From NCBI GenBank assembly GCA_030637965.1, contig DAOWFO010000081.1:1-13579 (forward strand): a DNA stretch of 13,579 bases, read 5' to 3'. Under the pieces are notes generated by a model. The model was not told the DNA's origin. It saw nothing but the letters and a program-made list of their open reading frames with translations, and did not search any database. Source of the DNA: Thermoplasmata archaeon (lineage in GTDB: Archaea > Thermoplasmatota > E2 > DHVEG-1). Of the stretch, positions 6,260 through 13,473 are shown one piece after another. Each line of letters opens with the position of its first letter. The stretch's first letter is position 1. The position numbers and the translations under genes are program-made.

Positions 6260-7827
6260 ATATAATTGATTTTCTTTTGCAGCATTCCCCAGCTTTAATA
6301 GTTGCTATCCCGCTACTCGGTGCGTTTCTAACACCTCTAATCAGTAGGATTAACAATAAAGCAAGAAATATTTTTGTTATTCTAATCCTTGGTCTAACAA
6401 CATCAATTGTATTTTTACTTGCAAATGATGTTTTTGCAGGTAATATCCATACCTATGTTTTCGGTTCACAAGATCTAGCACTTCCAATTGTGAGAATCCT
6501 ATTCGAAGTGGACGCAATGAGCGCTTTCATGGCCATCATAGGAAGCATATTGGCGCTAGTCGCAGTAATCTATTCATGGGCATTTATCAAGGAAAACACA
6601 GGACTTGATAAATTTTACACTTTGATTCTTTTGACGACTGCAGGGATGTTTGGCATGGTGCTTACAGGAGACATGTTCAACTTATTTGTATTTCTGGAAA
6701 TAACATCCATTGCCTCCTGTGCATTGATTGCATTTTGGACTAATAAAGGAAAATCAGTAGAAGCAGGTTTCAAATATATTGTTATAAGTTCCATAGGTGC
6801 CCTCTTCCTTCTATTTGCAATTGCCTTGCTTTATGGACAATATAATGCCTTAAATATAGCAACACTTGCAAATGCAATACAGTTCTCATTTTTAGATAAA
6901 ATCGCACTTGTTTTACTCATAGCTGCATTTGCAATGAAGGCTGGTATCGTACCAATGCATATGTGGCTTCCAGACGCGTATAGCAAAGCTCCTGCATCTG
7001 TGACTATTGTTTTAGTGGGTGCAACACAAGCAAGCCTATATGGTGTTTTTAGAGTATGCTTTACCCTTTATGGAAATACTATAAATCTTTCTCCTGCTTC
7101 TATCGGATGGATCATTGTATTATTAGGTCTTATCACAATGTTACTCGGCGTTGCTATGGCCCTGATACAATCTGATTTTAAACGACTAATAGCATTTAGC
7201 GCTGTGGCAGAAATAGGTTTTATGTTCCTTGGTATTGGCGCAGGGCTTACTGTCTTAGGAAATGCTGAAATGATGGCTGCAATTGGAATACCTGCTATGA
7301 GTGGAGGTGTTTTCCATATAATGAATGATGCATTAGACATCGGATTATTGTTCCTTGTTGCTGGAGCAATATACTACGCAACTAGGGAAACCTCGCTTGA
7401 TAAATTAGGAGGACTTGCAAGAAATATGAAATATACTACTGTATTTTTCATCATAGGTCTATTTGCAGTATCAGGCATACCACCTATGAATGGATTTGCC
7501 TCTAAGCTTTTAATCTATGAATCAACTTTCCAGCTTAATCCGATACTATCAATTGTTGCTATTCTATCAAGTATAATGCTTCTTGCTGTTTTTGTAAAAG
7601 TATTTCACTCCGTATTCTTGGGACCAAGTTTACCAAAATTCAAAGAAGTGAAAGAAGTACCAAAAAGTATGCTAATAGCCATGGGTATTATTGCATCAAT
7701 CATAATAGTATTTGGGCTTTTCCCAGAACTTATAATTAACAATATAGTTGAACCTGCAGTTAGTGCACTTGTCAATTATGGCGATTATATAAGAGAAGTT
7801 ATTCCTACATTCACAGGAGGTATTTAA
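6256..7827 (+). CDS. mrpD: Mrp-type antiporter subunit D (NuoN/M-like, MbhH-like)
   Basis: A 523-residue, roughly 14-helix proton-conducting antiporter-like subunit, the main ion pump of the arm. Key family residues are present: Glu148 in GDMFNLFVFLEITSI (TM5), Lys228 in FAMKAGIVPMHMWLPDAYSK (TM7), Lys309 in SDFKRLIAFSAVAEIGF (TM8 region) and Lys417 in GFASKLLIYES (TM12). The segment around His354 reads HIMNDALDIGLLFLVAG. Many relatives have a Lys after the NxAxx stretch, and here that place is Ile362. This is the only large antiporter gene in the cluster, so the layout resembles Mbh rather than Mbs, which has two. It starts in an ATGA overlap with mrpC. Confidence 0.92.
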   Translation: MNIIDFLLQHSPALIVAIPLLGAFLTPLISRINNKARNIFVILILGLTTSIVFLLANDVFAGNIHTYVFGSQDLALPIVRILFEVDAMSAFMAIIGSILALVAVIYSWAFIKENTGLDKFYTLILLTTAGMFGMVLTGDMFNLFVFLEITSIASCALIAFWTNKGKSVEAGFKYIVISSIGALFLLFAIALLYGQYNALNIATLANAIQFSFLDKIALVLLIAAFAMKAGIVPMHMWLPDAYSKAPASVTIVLVGATQASLYGVFRVCFTLYGNTINLSPASIGWIIVLLGLITMLLGVAMALIQSDFKRLIAFSAVAEIGFMFLGIGAGLTVLGNAEMMAAIGIPAMSGGVFHIMNDALDIGLLFLVAGAIYYATRETSLDKLGGLARNMKYTTVFFIIGLFAVSGIPPMNGFASKLLIYESTFQLNPILSIVAILSSIMLLAVFVKVFHSVFLGPSLPKFKEVKEVPKSMLIAMGIIASIIIVFGLFPELIINNIVEPAVSALVNYGDYIREVIPTFTGGI

Positions 7828-7828
7828 A

Positions 7829-8185
7829 ATGTCAATGTTAGAAACATTATTAGGAACCTTTCAAACAGGTAGCGGTTTTTGGAATCCGATCGTATGGATA
7901 ATTGTTGCAGCATTGGTATTTCTAATAACGTATATTCTCAGAGGTTTTGGTAATAAAAAATACAAAAAAGGAACTGAACAAGTGAAATCATTTCTTTCAG
8001 GAAACCCAGAATACGAAAAAGAGAAAATGCATGTGAAAGGTAGCAACCTCTTTTGGGGTTTCACTGAATCTCTAAAATGGATTTTTGATATTCTGCATAA
8101 AATGCATACAGGAAACATTAGTGATTACGTTCTTTGGTTCGTAATTGTTATGGCCGTTCTTTTCTTACTCGTGGGGTTGATGTAA
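7829..8185 (+). CDS. mbhI: MbhI-like membrane subunit
   Basis: A 118-residue protein with two membrane helices (about 20-38 and 98-118) and an amphipathic middle. Recognised by GTEQVKSFLSGN at 48-59 and by the segment 69-104, which includes GSNLFWGFTESLKW and HTGNISDYVLW. This matches MbhI, which in P. furiosus Mbh links the antiporter arm to the hydrogenase arm. Ordinary Mrp antiporters have no such separate subunit, so this gene and mbhM indicate that the complex was built to join a redox module. AGGAGG at 7815-7820 precedes the ATG at 7829. The mbhM ATG follows the stop directly. Confidence 0.82.
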   Translation: MSMLETLLGTFQTGSGFWNPIVWIIVAALVFLITYILRGFGNKKYKKGTEQVKSFLSGNPEYEKEKMHVKGSNLFWGFTESLKWIFDILHKMHTGNISDYVLWFVIVMAVLFLLVGLM

Positions 8186-9241
8186 ATGGATTTTATAGAA
8201 ATATCTCAAACAGCATTACTAATAATAATTGGAACAGTAGGGCTTGCATTATTTGGAATGTTCTTTGGACTATTGTATAAAGGTATCGACCGTAAGTTAT
8301 CTGCCCATATGCAGGGTAGAATTGGACCTCCTATTAGACAACCTTTCAGAGATGTGATAAAGTTATTTACTAAGGAAAACATAGTTCCTGAAAACGCGGT
8401 ACCATGGATATTCAATATGGCTCCTTTAATAGGGCTTGTTGCAACAATTTCAATTCTCCTATATTTACCTCTTGGTGGATTTCCTCCATTACTCTCAAAC
8501 ATGGGAGATTTAATTTTAATTCTATATCTTCTGATTATACCTTCTCTTGCAATGGTAATTGGTGGTTTTGCTTCTGGATCCCCTTATGCTACTGTCGGTG
8601 CACAAAGAGAAATGGCAACAATGATAGCGTATGAATTCCCCTTAGCAATTATAATAATAAGTATTGCATGGAAGTTAAGTCTTGAGGGCGTGACAAACGT
8701 ATTTGCATTATCATCCATAGTATCTGCACCAATATGGAGCAGTGCAGGCCCTATAGGATTTATCGGTTTTATTATATTGTTAATAACACTTATTATAGTA
8801 ACACCTGCTGAACTATCTAAAATACCATTTGATTCACCAGAAGCCGAAACAGAGATTGCAGGCGGTATCCTTGTGGAATACTCTGGTAGAAACTTAGCAA
8901 TGTTTTATTTAACTGATGGAGTTAAAACAATAGTCATGGCATCACTTATAGTTGCACTATTTTTCCCATATAATCTATCACCGTTGTTTGGTTTTGGAAG
9001 CTACCCTGCATTTGCTATCGATATTTTATTTTATCTAGTAAAAGTTTTACTTGTGATTTTATTTTCAGTTACATTAATACGAGTTGCAGTTGCTCGTTTA
9101 AAAATTGATCAAATTGTCTATACTTACTGGGTTCCTCTAACTCTGCTAAGTCTTGTTGGACTGATATGCATAATGTGGGATCAAACTATAATGGCAAATT
9201 TCGGATTAAATACAGTATTTGAGATGTTGGGATTGATATAG
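8186..9241 (+). CDS. mbhM: NuoH-like subunit MbhM/MbsM (complex I subunit 1 family)
   Basis: A 351-residue, roughly eight-helix NuoH-family protein that in Mbh/Mbs anchors the peripheral redox arm to the membrane. The cytoplasmic loops that contact that arm are intact: AHMQGRIGPPIRQPFRDVIK at 40-59 followed by LFTKE, VGAQREMATMIAYEFPL at 137-153 (Glu142, Glu150), KIPFDSPEAETEIAGGILVE at 212-231 with EYSG after it, and RVAVARLKIDQIVYTYW at 299-315 (Arg304, Asp308). It is the last gene of the operon. In P. furiosus mbh the genes J-K-L lie between I and M and N follows M; none of them is here. Retention of all docking motifs argues that the protein still binds a NuoBCD-like partner encoded elsewhere. 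Confidence 0.9.
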   Translation: MDFIEISQTALLIIIGTVGLALFGMFFGLLYKGIDRKLSAHMQGRIGPPIRQPFRDVIKLFTKENIVPENAVPWIFNMAPLIGLVATISILLYLPLGGFPPLLSNMGDLILILYLLIIPSLAMVIGGFASGSPYATVGAQREMATMIAYEFPLAIIIISIAWKLSLEGVTNVFALSSIVSAPIWSSAGPIGFIGFIILLITLIIVTPAELSKIPFDSPEAETEIAGGILVEYSGRNLAMFYLTDGVKTIVMASLIVALFFPYNLSPLFGFGSYPAFAIDILFYLVKVLLVILFSVTLIRVAVARLKIDQIVYTYWVPLTLLSLVGLICIMWDQTIMANFGLNTVFEMLGLI

Positions 9242-9263
9242 CTAATATAAAAAATAACTTCAT

Positions 9264-9279
9264 TTCCCTTTTTCTTTTA
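9264..9279 (+). terminator. Pyrimidine/oligo-T tract after the membrane operon
   Basis: A T-rich run (TTCCCTTTTTCTTTTAAC) begins about 23 bases after the mbhM stop, the kind of sequence at which archaeal RNA polymerase often terminates. There is no strong hairpin. It separates the operon from the archaeosortase gene, which has its own TATA-like box. Confidence 0.4.
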
Positions 9280-9302
9280 ACATCATAACAATCTTAAGGG
9301 AG

Positions 9303-9311
9303 CTTATTATT
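9303..9311 (+). promoter_or_regulatory. Possible TATA-like box for the archaeosortase operon
   Basis: CTTATTATTA-like sequence about 27 nt before the ATG at 9330, with spacing for a leaderless transcript. The match is weak. An AAGGG at 9312-9316 is too far from the ATG to be a convincing ribosome binding site. Confidence 0.35.
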
Positions 9312-9329
9312 AAGGGAAACGAATAAAGC

Positions 9330-10262
9330 ATGGTGAGATACGGCAACTCGGAAAAAGCGTTCGCATGGTTATTTATTTTCATTCCAACAATATTTATAAT
9401 AATTGGACTTGTGTTTTTTCCATATCCATTATTAGGGGGAATAGAAGTAATTCTTCCCCTTCCACTTTTTATTGGATTATTGCTCCTAGGACTGGGTTCA
9501 TTTTTAAAAAAAGAAAAAGTAACAAATAAACTGAAAATTGCAGGATGGACAGTATTTTCCTTTTACTGGTCAACACAAATAAACTCTTTATATTTTGCAG
9601 AACAGGGAGATTTTATCAATGCCTTTCTATGTATAATTGGAATATATGTTCTATTCTATATTGCTTATCACGAATGGATATCGCTAAAAAGAAATGAAAA
9701 AGTTGAATGTATAAATTGGATTGCAGGGGCAACTGCAATCGCTGGATTGATATATTCAATTATTGAACTTACTCCATTAGCAATATGGCTTATTGAAATA
9801 GTAGCGGGACAAAGCGGATGGCTTCTAAATTTTTTTACAGGAAATGTTTCAGTAGATGGAAGATACATTTCTTATAATCTTGCTCATATTAGAATAATAT
9901 TTGCCTGTACTGCAGTACAATCAATGGTTATTTTTATAGGTTTGATTTTGCCATTAAAAAAAGTTAATAAAAAAAGAAAAATATTTGGTTTGTTAGTAAC
10001 AGTAATTCCAATATACTTTTTAAACCTCGTAAGGAATGCAGGCATAACCTATCTTGTAGGTATATACGACAATGACTTTTTCAATATAGCGCATAATATA
10101 ATAGGAAAAGGTGGAAGTCTTATTGCATTAGTTATTTTACTATTAATTGTAATCAAAATTATACCAGAAGTTTTTGATGAAATAATAAATCTGACATATC
10201 TATATAAGAGAAATGGACCCATAGAAATAACTATTAAAAAATTTGTTTGGAGAAAAAACTAA
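9330..10262 (+). CDS. artA: Archaeosortase (exosortase family transpeptidase), ArtA-like
   Basis: A 310-residue integral membrane protein with about eight helices. Archaeosortases cut near the C-terminus of surface proteins that carry a tripartite sorting signal such as PGF-CTERM, in a step tied to lipid attachment. The catalytic pattern of the exosortase superfamily is visible: Cys193 in IIFACTAVQSM, Arg235 in FLNLVRNAGIT, and His255 in FFNIAHNIIGKGGS, each at or near a membrane-helix end on the extracytoplasmic side. The C-terminal tail (about 284-310) is charged. It is directly followed by genes for archaetidylserine decarboxylase and synthase, the set genetically linked to ArtA in haloarchaea. 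I saw no substrate protein with a sorting signal in the window. The exact ArtA subfamily, and so the recognised motif, is inferred. Confidence 0.85.
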   Translation: MVRYGNSEKAFAWLFIFIPTIFIIIGLVFFPYPLLGGIEVILPLPLFIGLLLLGLGSFLKKEKVTNKLKIAGWTVFSFYWSTQINSLYFAEQGDFINAFLCIIGIYVLFYIAYHEWISLKRNEKVECINWIAGATAIAGLIYSIIELTPLAIWLIEIVAGQSGWLLNFFTGNVSVDGRYISYNLAHIRIIFACTAVQSMVIFIGLILPLKKVNKKRKIFGLLVTVIPIYFLNLVRNAGITYLVGIYDNDFFNIAHNIIGKGGSLIALVILLLIVIKIIPEVFDEIINLTYLYKRNGPIEITIKKFVWRKN

Positions 10263-10910
10263 ATGATGATTGCCAAAGGTACTATTACATGGATTTTAAC
10301 TCCTTTTGCGTTTGGTATCATTTTTTTAGCTTTTTACATAAATTATCAAAAAGATATTGGTGATTTTTTTTTGTTGGTATCTGTTCTTATGTTTATACTT
10401 ACTGGATTTTTTATCATATTTTTCAGAGATCCTATTAGAGATATCGGAAAGGGAATCGTTGCTCCTGCTGACGGGCGAATTCAGTATATAAATCATTCTT
10501 TAGATAGAAACATTGGAGAATGTGCAATTATCTCTACATTTATGAACTTGCATAATGTCCATGTGAATCGTATGCCTTTGGACGGATTGATAAAAGATGT
10601 TGTTCATATCTTTGGATCTCATCTTCCAGCCTTTAAAAAAGACTCCGCAAGAAATGAACGAGTGATAATTACAATTGATACTGATATTGGATTAGTAAAG
10701 CTTATACAAATATCAGGGACATTAGCGCGAAGGATTGTACCATACATAAAGAAGGGAGATAAGCTGAAAAAGGGGGAAAAGATTGGAATAATACTGTTTG
10801 GATCCCGCGTAGATATTTACATACCGTCTAAAAAGATTGAATATATTAACGTTAAATTAGGAGACAAAATCAGGGCAGGGGAGAAAAGTATTGCAAAAAT
10901 CAATGATTAA
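10263..10910 (+). CDS. pssD: Archaetidylserine decarboxylase (PSD-related, pyruvoyl enzyme)
   Basis: A 215-residue short-form phosphatidylserine decarboxylase relative. It should decarboxylate archaetidylserine to archaetidylethanolamine. Two membrane helices are predicted (about 7-27 and 34-53), then the conserved FFRDPIRDIGKGIVAPADGR (53-72), TFMNLHNVHVNRMP (92-105), HLPAFKKDSARNER (120-133) and QISGTLARRIV (149-159). Near the C-terminus, FGSRVDIYIP (179-188) holds the expected self-cleavage site between Gly180 and Ser181, with Ser181 becoming the pyruvoyl group. This short form is the one paired with archaeal pssA. It starts directly after the artA stop; a second ATG follows at 10266. Its 3' end overlaps pssA, so the three genes form one unit. 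Confidence 0.9.
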   Translation: MMIAKGTITWILTPFAFGIIFLAFYINYQKDIGDFFLLVSVLMFILTGFFIIFFRDPIRDIGKGIVAPADGRIQYINHSLDRNIGECAIISTFMNLHNVHVNRMPLDGLIKDVVHIFGSHLPAFKKDSARNERVIITIDTDIGLVKLIQISGTLARRIVPYIKKGDKLKKGEKIGIILFGSRVDIYIPSKKIEYINVKLGDKIRAGEKSIAKIND

Positions 10911-11583
10911 TCTATTATCCTTTGCTGATGTTGTATCTCTTACCAATTCCATACTTGGCTTTCTTTCGATAGTTATGATTTTTTTAGGTGAAACATATCT
11001 TGCATTTTCCTTCATTTTATTAGCAATCCTTGCAGATGGTTTAGATGGTGCTGTAGCAAGGAAAACAAAGCATAGTGATCTCGGAGAATATATGGAGGCA
11101 ATGGCAGATATGATCTCTTTAGGTATTGCCCCCTCAGTTTTTGTTTACAATAATTATTTGAAAAATATTATGATTTCTGAAAGCATCTATTGGCACAGTT
11201 TACTTGTTATCGTTTTAATTGTTTTTTTGTCATTTAGTATTATTCGTCTTGCATCCTTTCACATAAAAAGAGAAGAAACTTTTTTTATCGGTCTTCCAGC
11301 TTCAGCTAGTACTATCATAATAATAATCCTTACATATTTCAACATTGAATTTAATTATATATTTGCAGTTATTTTTTTAATGTCTCTTGCAATGATATCA
11401 AATGTACGATTTCCAAAACCTACAATAAAAATAAATGCTATTGCAACAATATTTATTATTTTTACAATAATAATTGGTAAAAATTTTGAGGGAATATTTC
11501 CAAAATTCCTACTTTTATTGATTATTTTATATACACTTGCAGGTCCAATTTATCTATTGAAAAGAAGAAAATTCTTAAAATGA
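10891..11583 (+). CDS. pssA: Archaetidylserine synthase (CDP-alcohol phosphatidyltransferase)
   Basis: A 230-residue membrane protein of about six to eight helices that should join L-serine to CDP-archaeol. The CDP-alcohol phosphotransferase motif runs from Asp49 to Asp73: Asp49, Asp52-Gly53, Ala56-Arg57, Gly65, then Glu69 where the family normally has its third Asp, and Asp73. The following DMISLGIAPSVF matches serine-type synthases (typically D-x-x-S-F-G-x-A-P). I start at TTG 10891 because AGGGGAG (10877-10883) lies seven bases upstream. An ATG at 10903 would remove four residues and leave an eight-base overlap with pssD. The product feeds the decarboxylase encoded just before it. The C-terminus is basic (KRRKFLK). 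Confidence 0.87.
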   Translation: MQKSMINLLSFADVVSLTNSILGFLSIVMIFLGETYLAFSFILLAILADGLDGAVARKTKHSDLGEYMEAMADMISLGIAPSVFVYNNYLKNIMISESIYWHSLLVIVLIVFLSFSIIRLASFHIKREETFFIGLPASASTIIIIILTYFNIEFNYIFAVIFLMSLAMISNVRFPKPTIKINAIATIFIIFTIIIGKNFEGIFPKFLLLLIILYTLAGPIYLLKRRKFLK

Positions 11584-11659
11584 CCTAGATTAATTATTAT
11601 TTCAGGCAAAAAACCAATAAAAACATTTCTAAACAAAAAATGCATTACATGTTATCTAT

Positions 11660-12220
11660 ATGGATGATATACCAAAGATAGGCATTACTGGTATGCCTAA
11701 GGTTGGGAAAACACGATCTCTCTTAAAAATCATAGAATTCCTTGAAACAGCAGGATATAAACTAGAAGGGATGATAACAGAACCAATCATGAAAAAAAAC
11801 GAACGTATTGGTTTTTACGTGGAAGATTGGCTTACTCATGAAAGAGAGGTTTTTGCCCATATTGATTTTGATACAAAAGATAAAGTGGGCAATTATGGAG
11901 TAGATGAAAGTGCATTAGAGAATATTGGTGTACCTGCTATTGAAAAGGCAATTACAGATGACAATATTCATATCATAATAATTGATGAAATAGGAAAAAT
12001 GGAGATGCTTTCAGAAAGATTCTGTGAAGTAGTAACAGAAGCTTTGGACTCAGATAAACCAATAATTGTAACTCTACACAAGAAATCCAGAACACCTCTT
12101 TTGCAAGATGTTAGAAGACGGGATGATATCAGGATTTTAGAGGTTACTCCTGTTAATAGAAATTTACTTCCATATAAAATTGAAAAGATTATGAAAGAAA
12201 AATTACCACCTATTTTCTGA
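11660..12220 (+). CDS. THEP1-type nucleoside-triphosphatase
   Basis: A 186-residue P-loop protein of the THEP1 (NTPase_1) family; characterised members hydrolyse several NTPs, but the physiological role is not clear. The Walker A loop is GMPKVGKT at 11-18, with Lys14 where relatives usually have Gly, and Arg19 instead of the usual second Thr/Ser. Other family marks are RIGFYVED (49-56), VGNYGVD (76-82), the Walker B strand HIIIIDEIGKMEM (104-116) and VTLHK (137-141). No membrane segment. There is no clear ribosome binding site before the ATG; TATA-like AT-rich stretches lie in the 76-base gap after pssA but none is compelling. Trm1 starts two bases after its stop, so the pair is probably co-transcribed. 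Confidence 0.9.
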   Translation: MDDIPKIGITGMPKVGKTRSLLKIIEFLETAGYKLEGMITEPIMKKNERIGFYVEDWLTHEREVFAHIDFDTKDKVGNYGVDESALENIGVPAIEKAITDDNIHIIIIDEIGKMEMLSERFCEVVTEALDSDKPIIVTLHKKSRTPLLQDVRRRDDIRILEVTPVNRNLLPYKIEKIMKEKLPPIF

Positions 12221-12222
12221 TT

Positions 12223-13338
12223 ATGAGTATTTTACAACACATTGAATTGATAACTGAAGGAGAAACAGAAATTTTAGTTTTTAAAAATAAAGATTATAAG
12301 AAAGGTCCTGGTTCAAAAGATAAATTACCTTTTTACAATCCATCTATGGAATTGAATAGAGATCTATCTATATTATTAAATCAATGGATTATTGATAATA
12401 GCAAAATACATGTTAATATTTTAGATGGACTTGCAGCTTCAGGAATACGTGGGGTCAGACTTGCTAACGAATTGCGAGGGAATTTTGATATCACCATTAA
12501 TGATTGGGACGAGGACTCTCATGATTTGATAAAAAAAAATATTAAAAAATGCAAATTGAAAAACGCATTTGCTATTAAAAGAAATCTTAATTCTTTACTT
12601 TCTAATATGAGATTTCATTACATAGATATTGATCCCTTCGGCTCTCCAGTTTATTTTGTAGACTCTGCGATGAGGAGCATTTATAATAATGGAATCATTG
12701 CATGTACAGCAACTGATACAGCTACTCTCTGTGGAGTTTATCCTAATGTTTGCAAAAGACGATATGGCGTAAAATCTTTTCATTCTAATGTTATGCATGA
12801 AACCGGACTTCGGATATTGCTCGGATTTTTATGCAGAGAATCGGTAAAATATGATAAGGGAATTGAACCTCTCGTTTGCTATTCAACCGACCATTATTTT
12901 AGAGTATATATCAAAGTAAAAAAAGGTGTAAACCATGCTAATAGATCTGTCGGCAATATGAAATATGTAACTTCAAAAGAATTGTTTTCACCGAAAATAA
13001 ATTCTGCAAATATTGGCCCATTGTGGCTTGGAAAAATCGAAAATAAAAATGTTATACGTGAATTAATATCTTACGTTTTTAAAAAAAAGTTTAATACTAA
13101 GGGTGAACTTTTAAATCTCTTAAATTTATTAGAAAATGAGGCAAACTCTTCACCGTTTTTCTATACAACCGACAATTTAGCCTCGTTATTAAAAATATCA
13201 CCCCCTCGTTTGAACCGGATAATTGAACAACTAAAGGAAAAAGGATATGACGTTAGCAAGACACATTTTTCCAATACTGGTTTTAAAACTAATTCTCCCA
13301 GAGAGGTAATAGAGGAAATTTTTAAACAGAAAAAATAG
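12223..13338 (+). CDS. trm1: tRNA (guanine(26)-N2)-dimethyltransferase Trm1
   Basis: A 371-residue SAM-dependent enzyme that forms m2G and m2,2G at position 26 of tRNA. Family motifs are clear: FYNPSMELNRDLS at 37-49, SAM motif I ILDGLAASGIRGVR at 66-79, INDWDED near 92-98, the catalytic DIDPFGSPVYFVDSAM at 135-150 (Asp137-Pro138), and CTATDTATLCGVYPNVCKRR at 161-180. The C-terminal domain ends its tRNA-binding part with GPLWLGKI at 265-272. Relatives usually have a Cys cluster for zinc in the segment just before GPLWLG; residues 244-264 here have no cysteine and look shortened. No ribosome binding site is seen, but the start lies two bases after the THEP1 stop. Confidence 0.93.
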   Translation: MSILQHIELITEGETEILVFKNKDYKKGPGSKDKLPFYNPSMELNRDLSILLNQWIIDNSKIHVNILDGLAASGIRGVRLANELRGNFDITINDWDEDSHDLIKKNIKKCKLKNAFAIKRNLNSLLSNMRFHYIDIDPFGSPVYFVDSAMRSIYNNGIIACTATDTATLCGVYPNVCKRRYGVKSFHSNVMHETGLRILLGFLCRESVKYDKGIEPLVCYSTDHYFRVYIKVKKGVNHANRSVGNMKYVTSKELFSPKINSANIGPLWLGKIENKNVIRELISYVFKKKFNTKGELLNLLNLLENEANSSPFFYTTDNLASLLKISPPRLNRIIEQLKEKGYDVSKTHFSNTGFKTNSPREVIEEIFKQKK

Positions 13339-13443
13339 TTTTAGAAAATAACAATATAAAAGTATGGAAAAAAACAAAAATAGTAGAGAGTATACAGCAC
13401 TTAATAATAACATGGGGGATCTTTAAAATACCAATTAAATAAA

Positions 13444-13452
13444 TAAAATATA
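13444..13452 (+). promoter_or_regulatory. TATA-like box for purN
   Basis: TAAAATATA begins 30 nt before the ATG at 13474, consistent with a leaderless transcript. A second AT-rich run (CTATAAGG) sits between them. No ribosome binding site with normal spacing precedes the ATG. Confidence 0.45.
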
Positions 13453-13473
13453 TCTATAAGGAAATGTGATTAT

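Noticed and set aside
7068..7340. Minus-strand frames inside the membrane operon (also 3759-4106, 5510-5800, 7861-8118, 8206-8502)
   Set aside because: All are antisense to well-identified membrane subunits and lack recognisable protein features.
13364..13426. 20-residue open frame between trm1 and purN
   Set aside because: The TATA-like sequence is directly next to its ATG rather than about 28 nt away, there is no ribosome binding site, and it is too short to judge.
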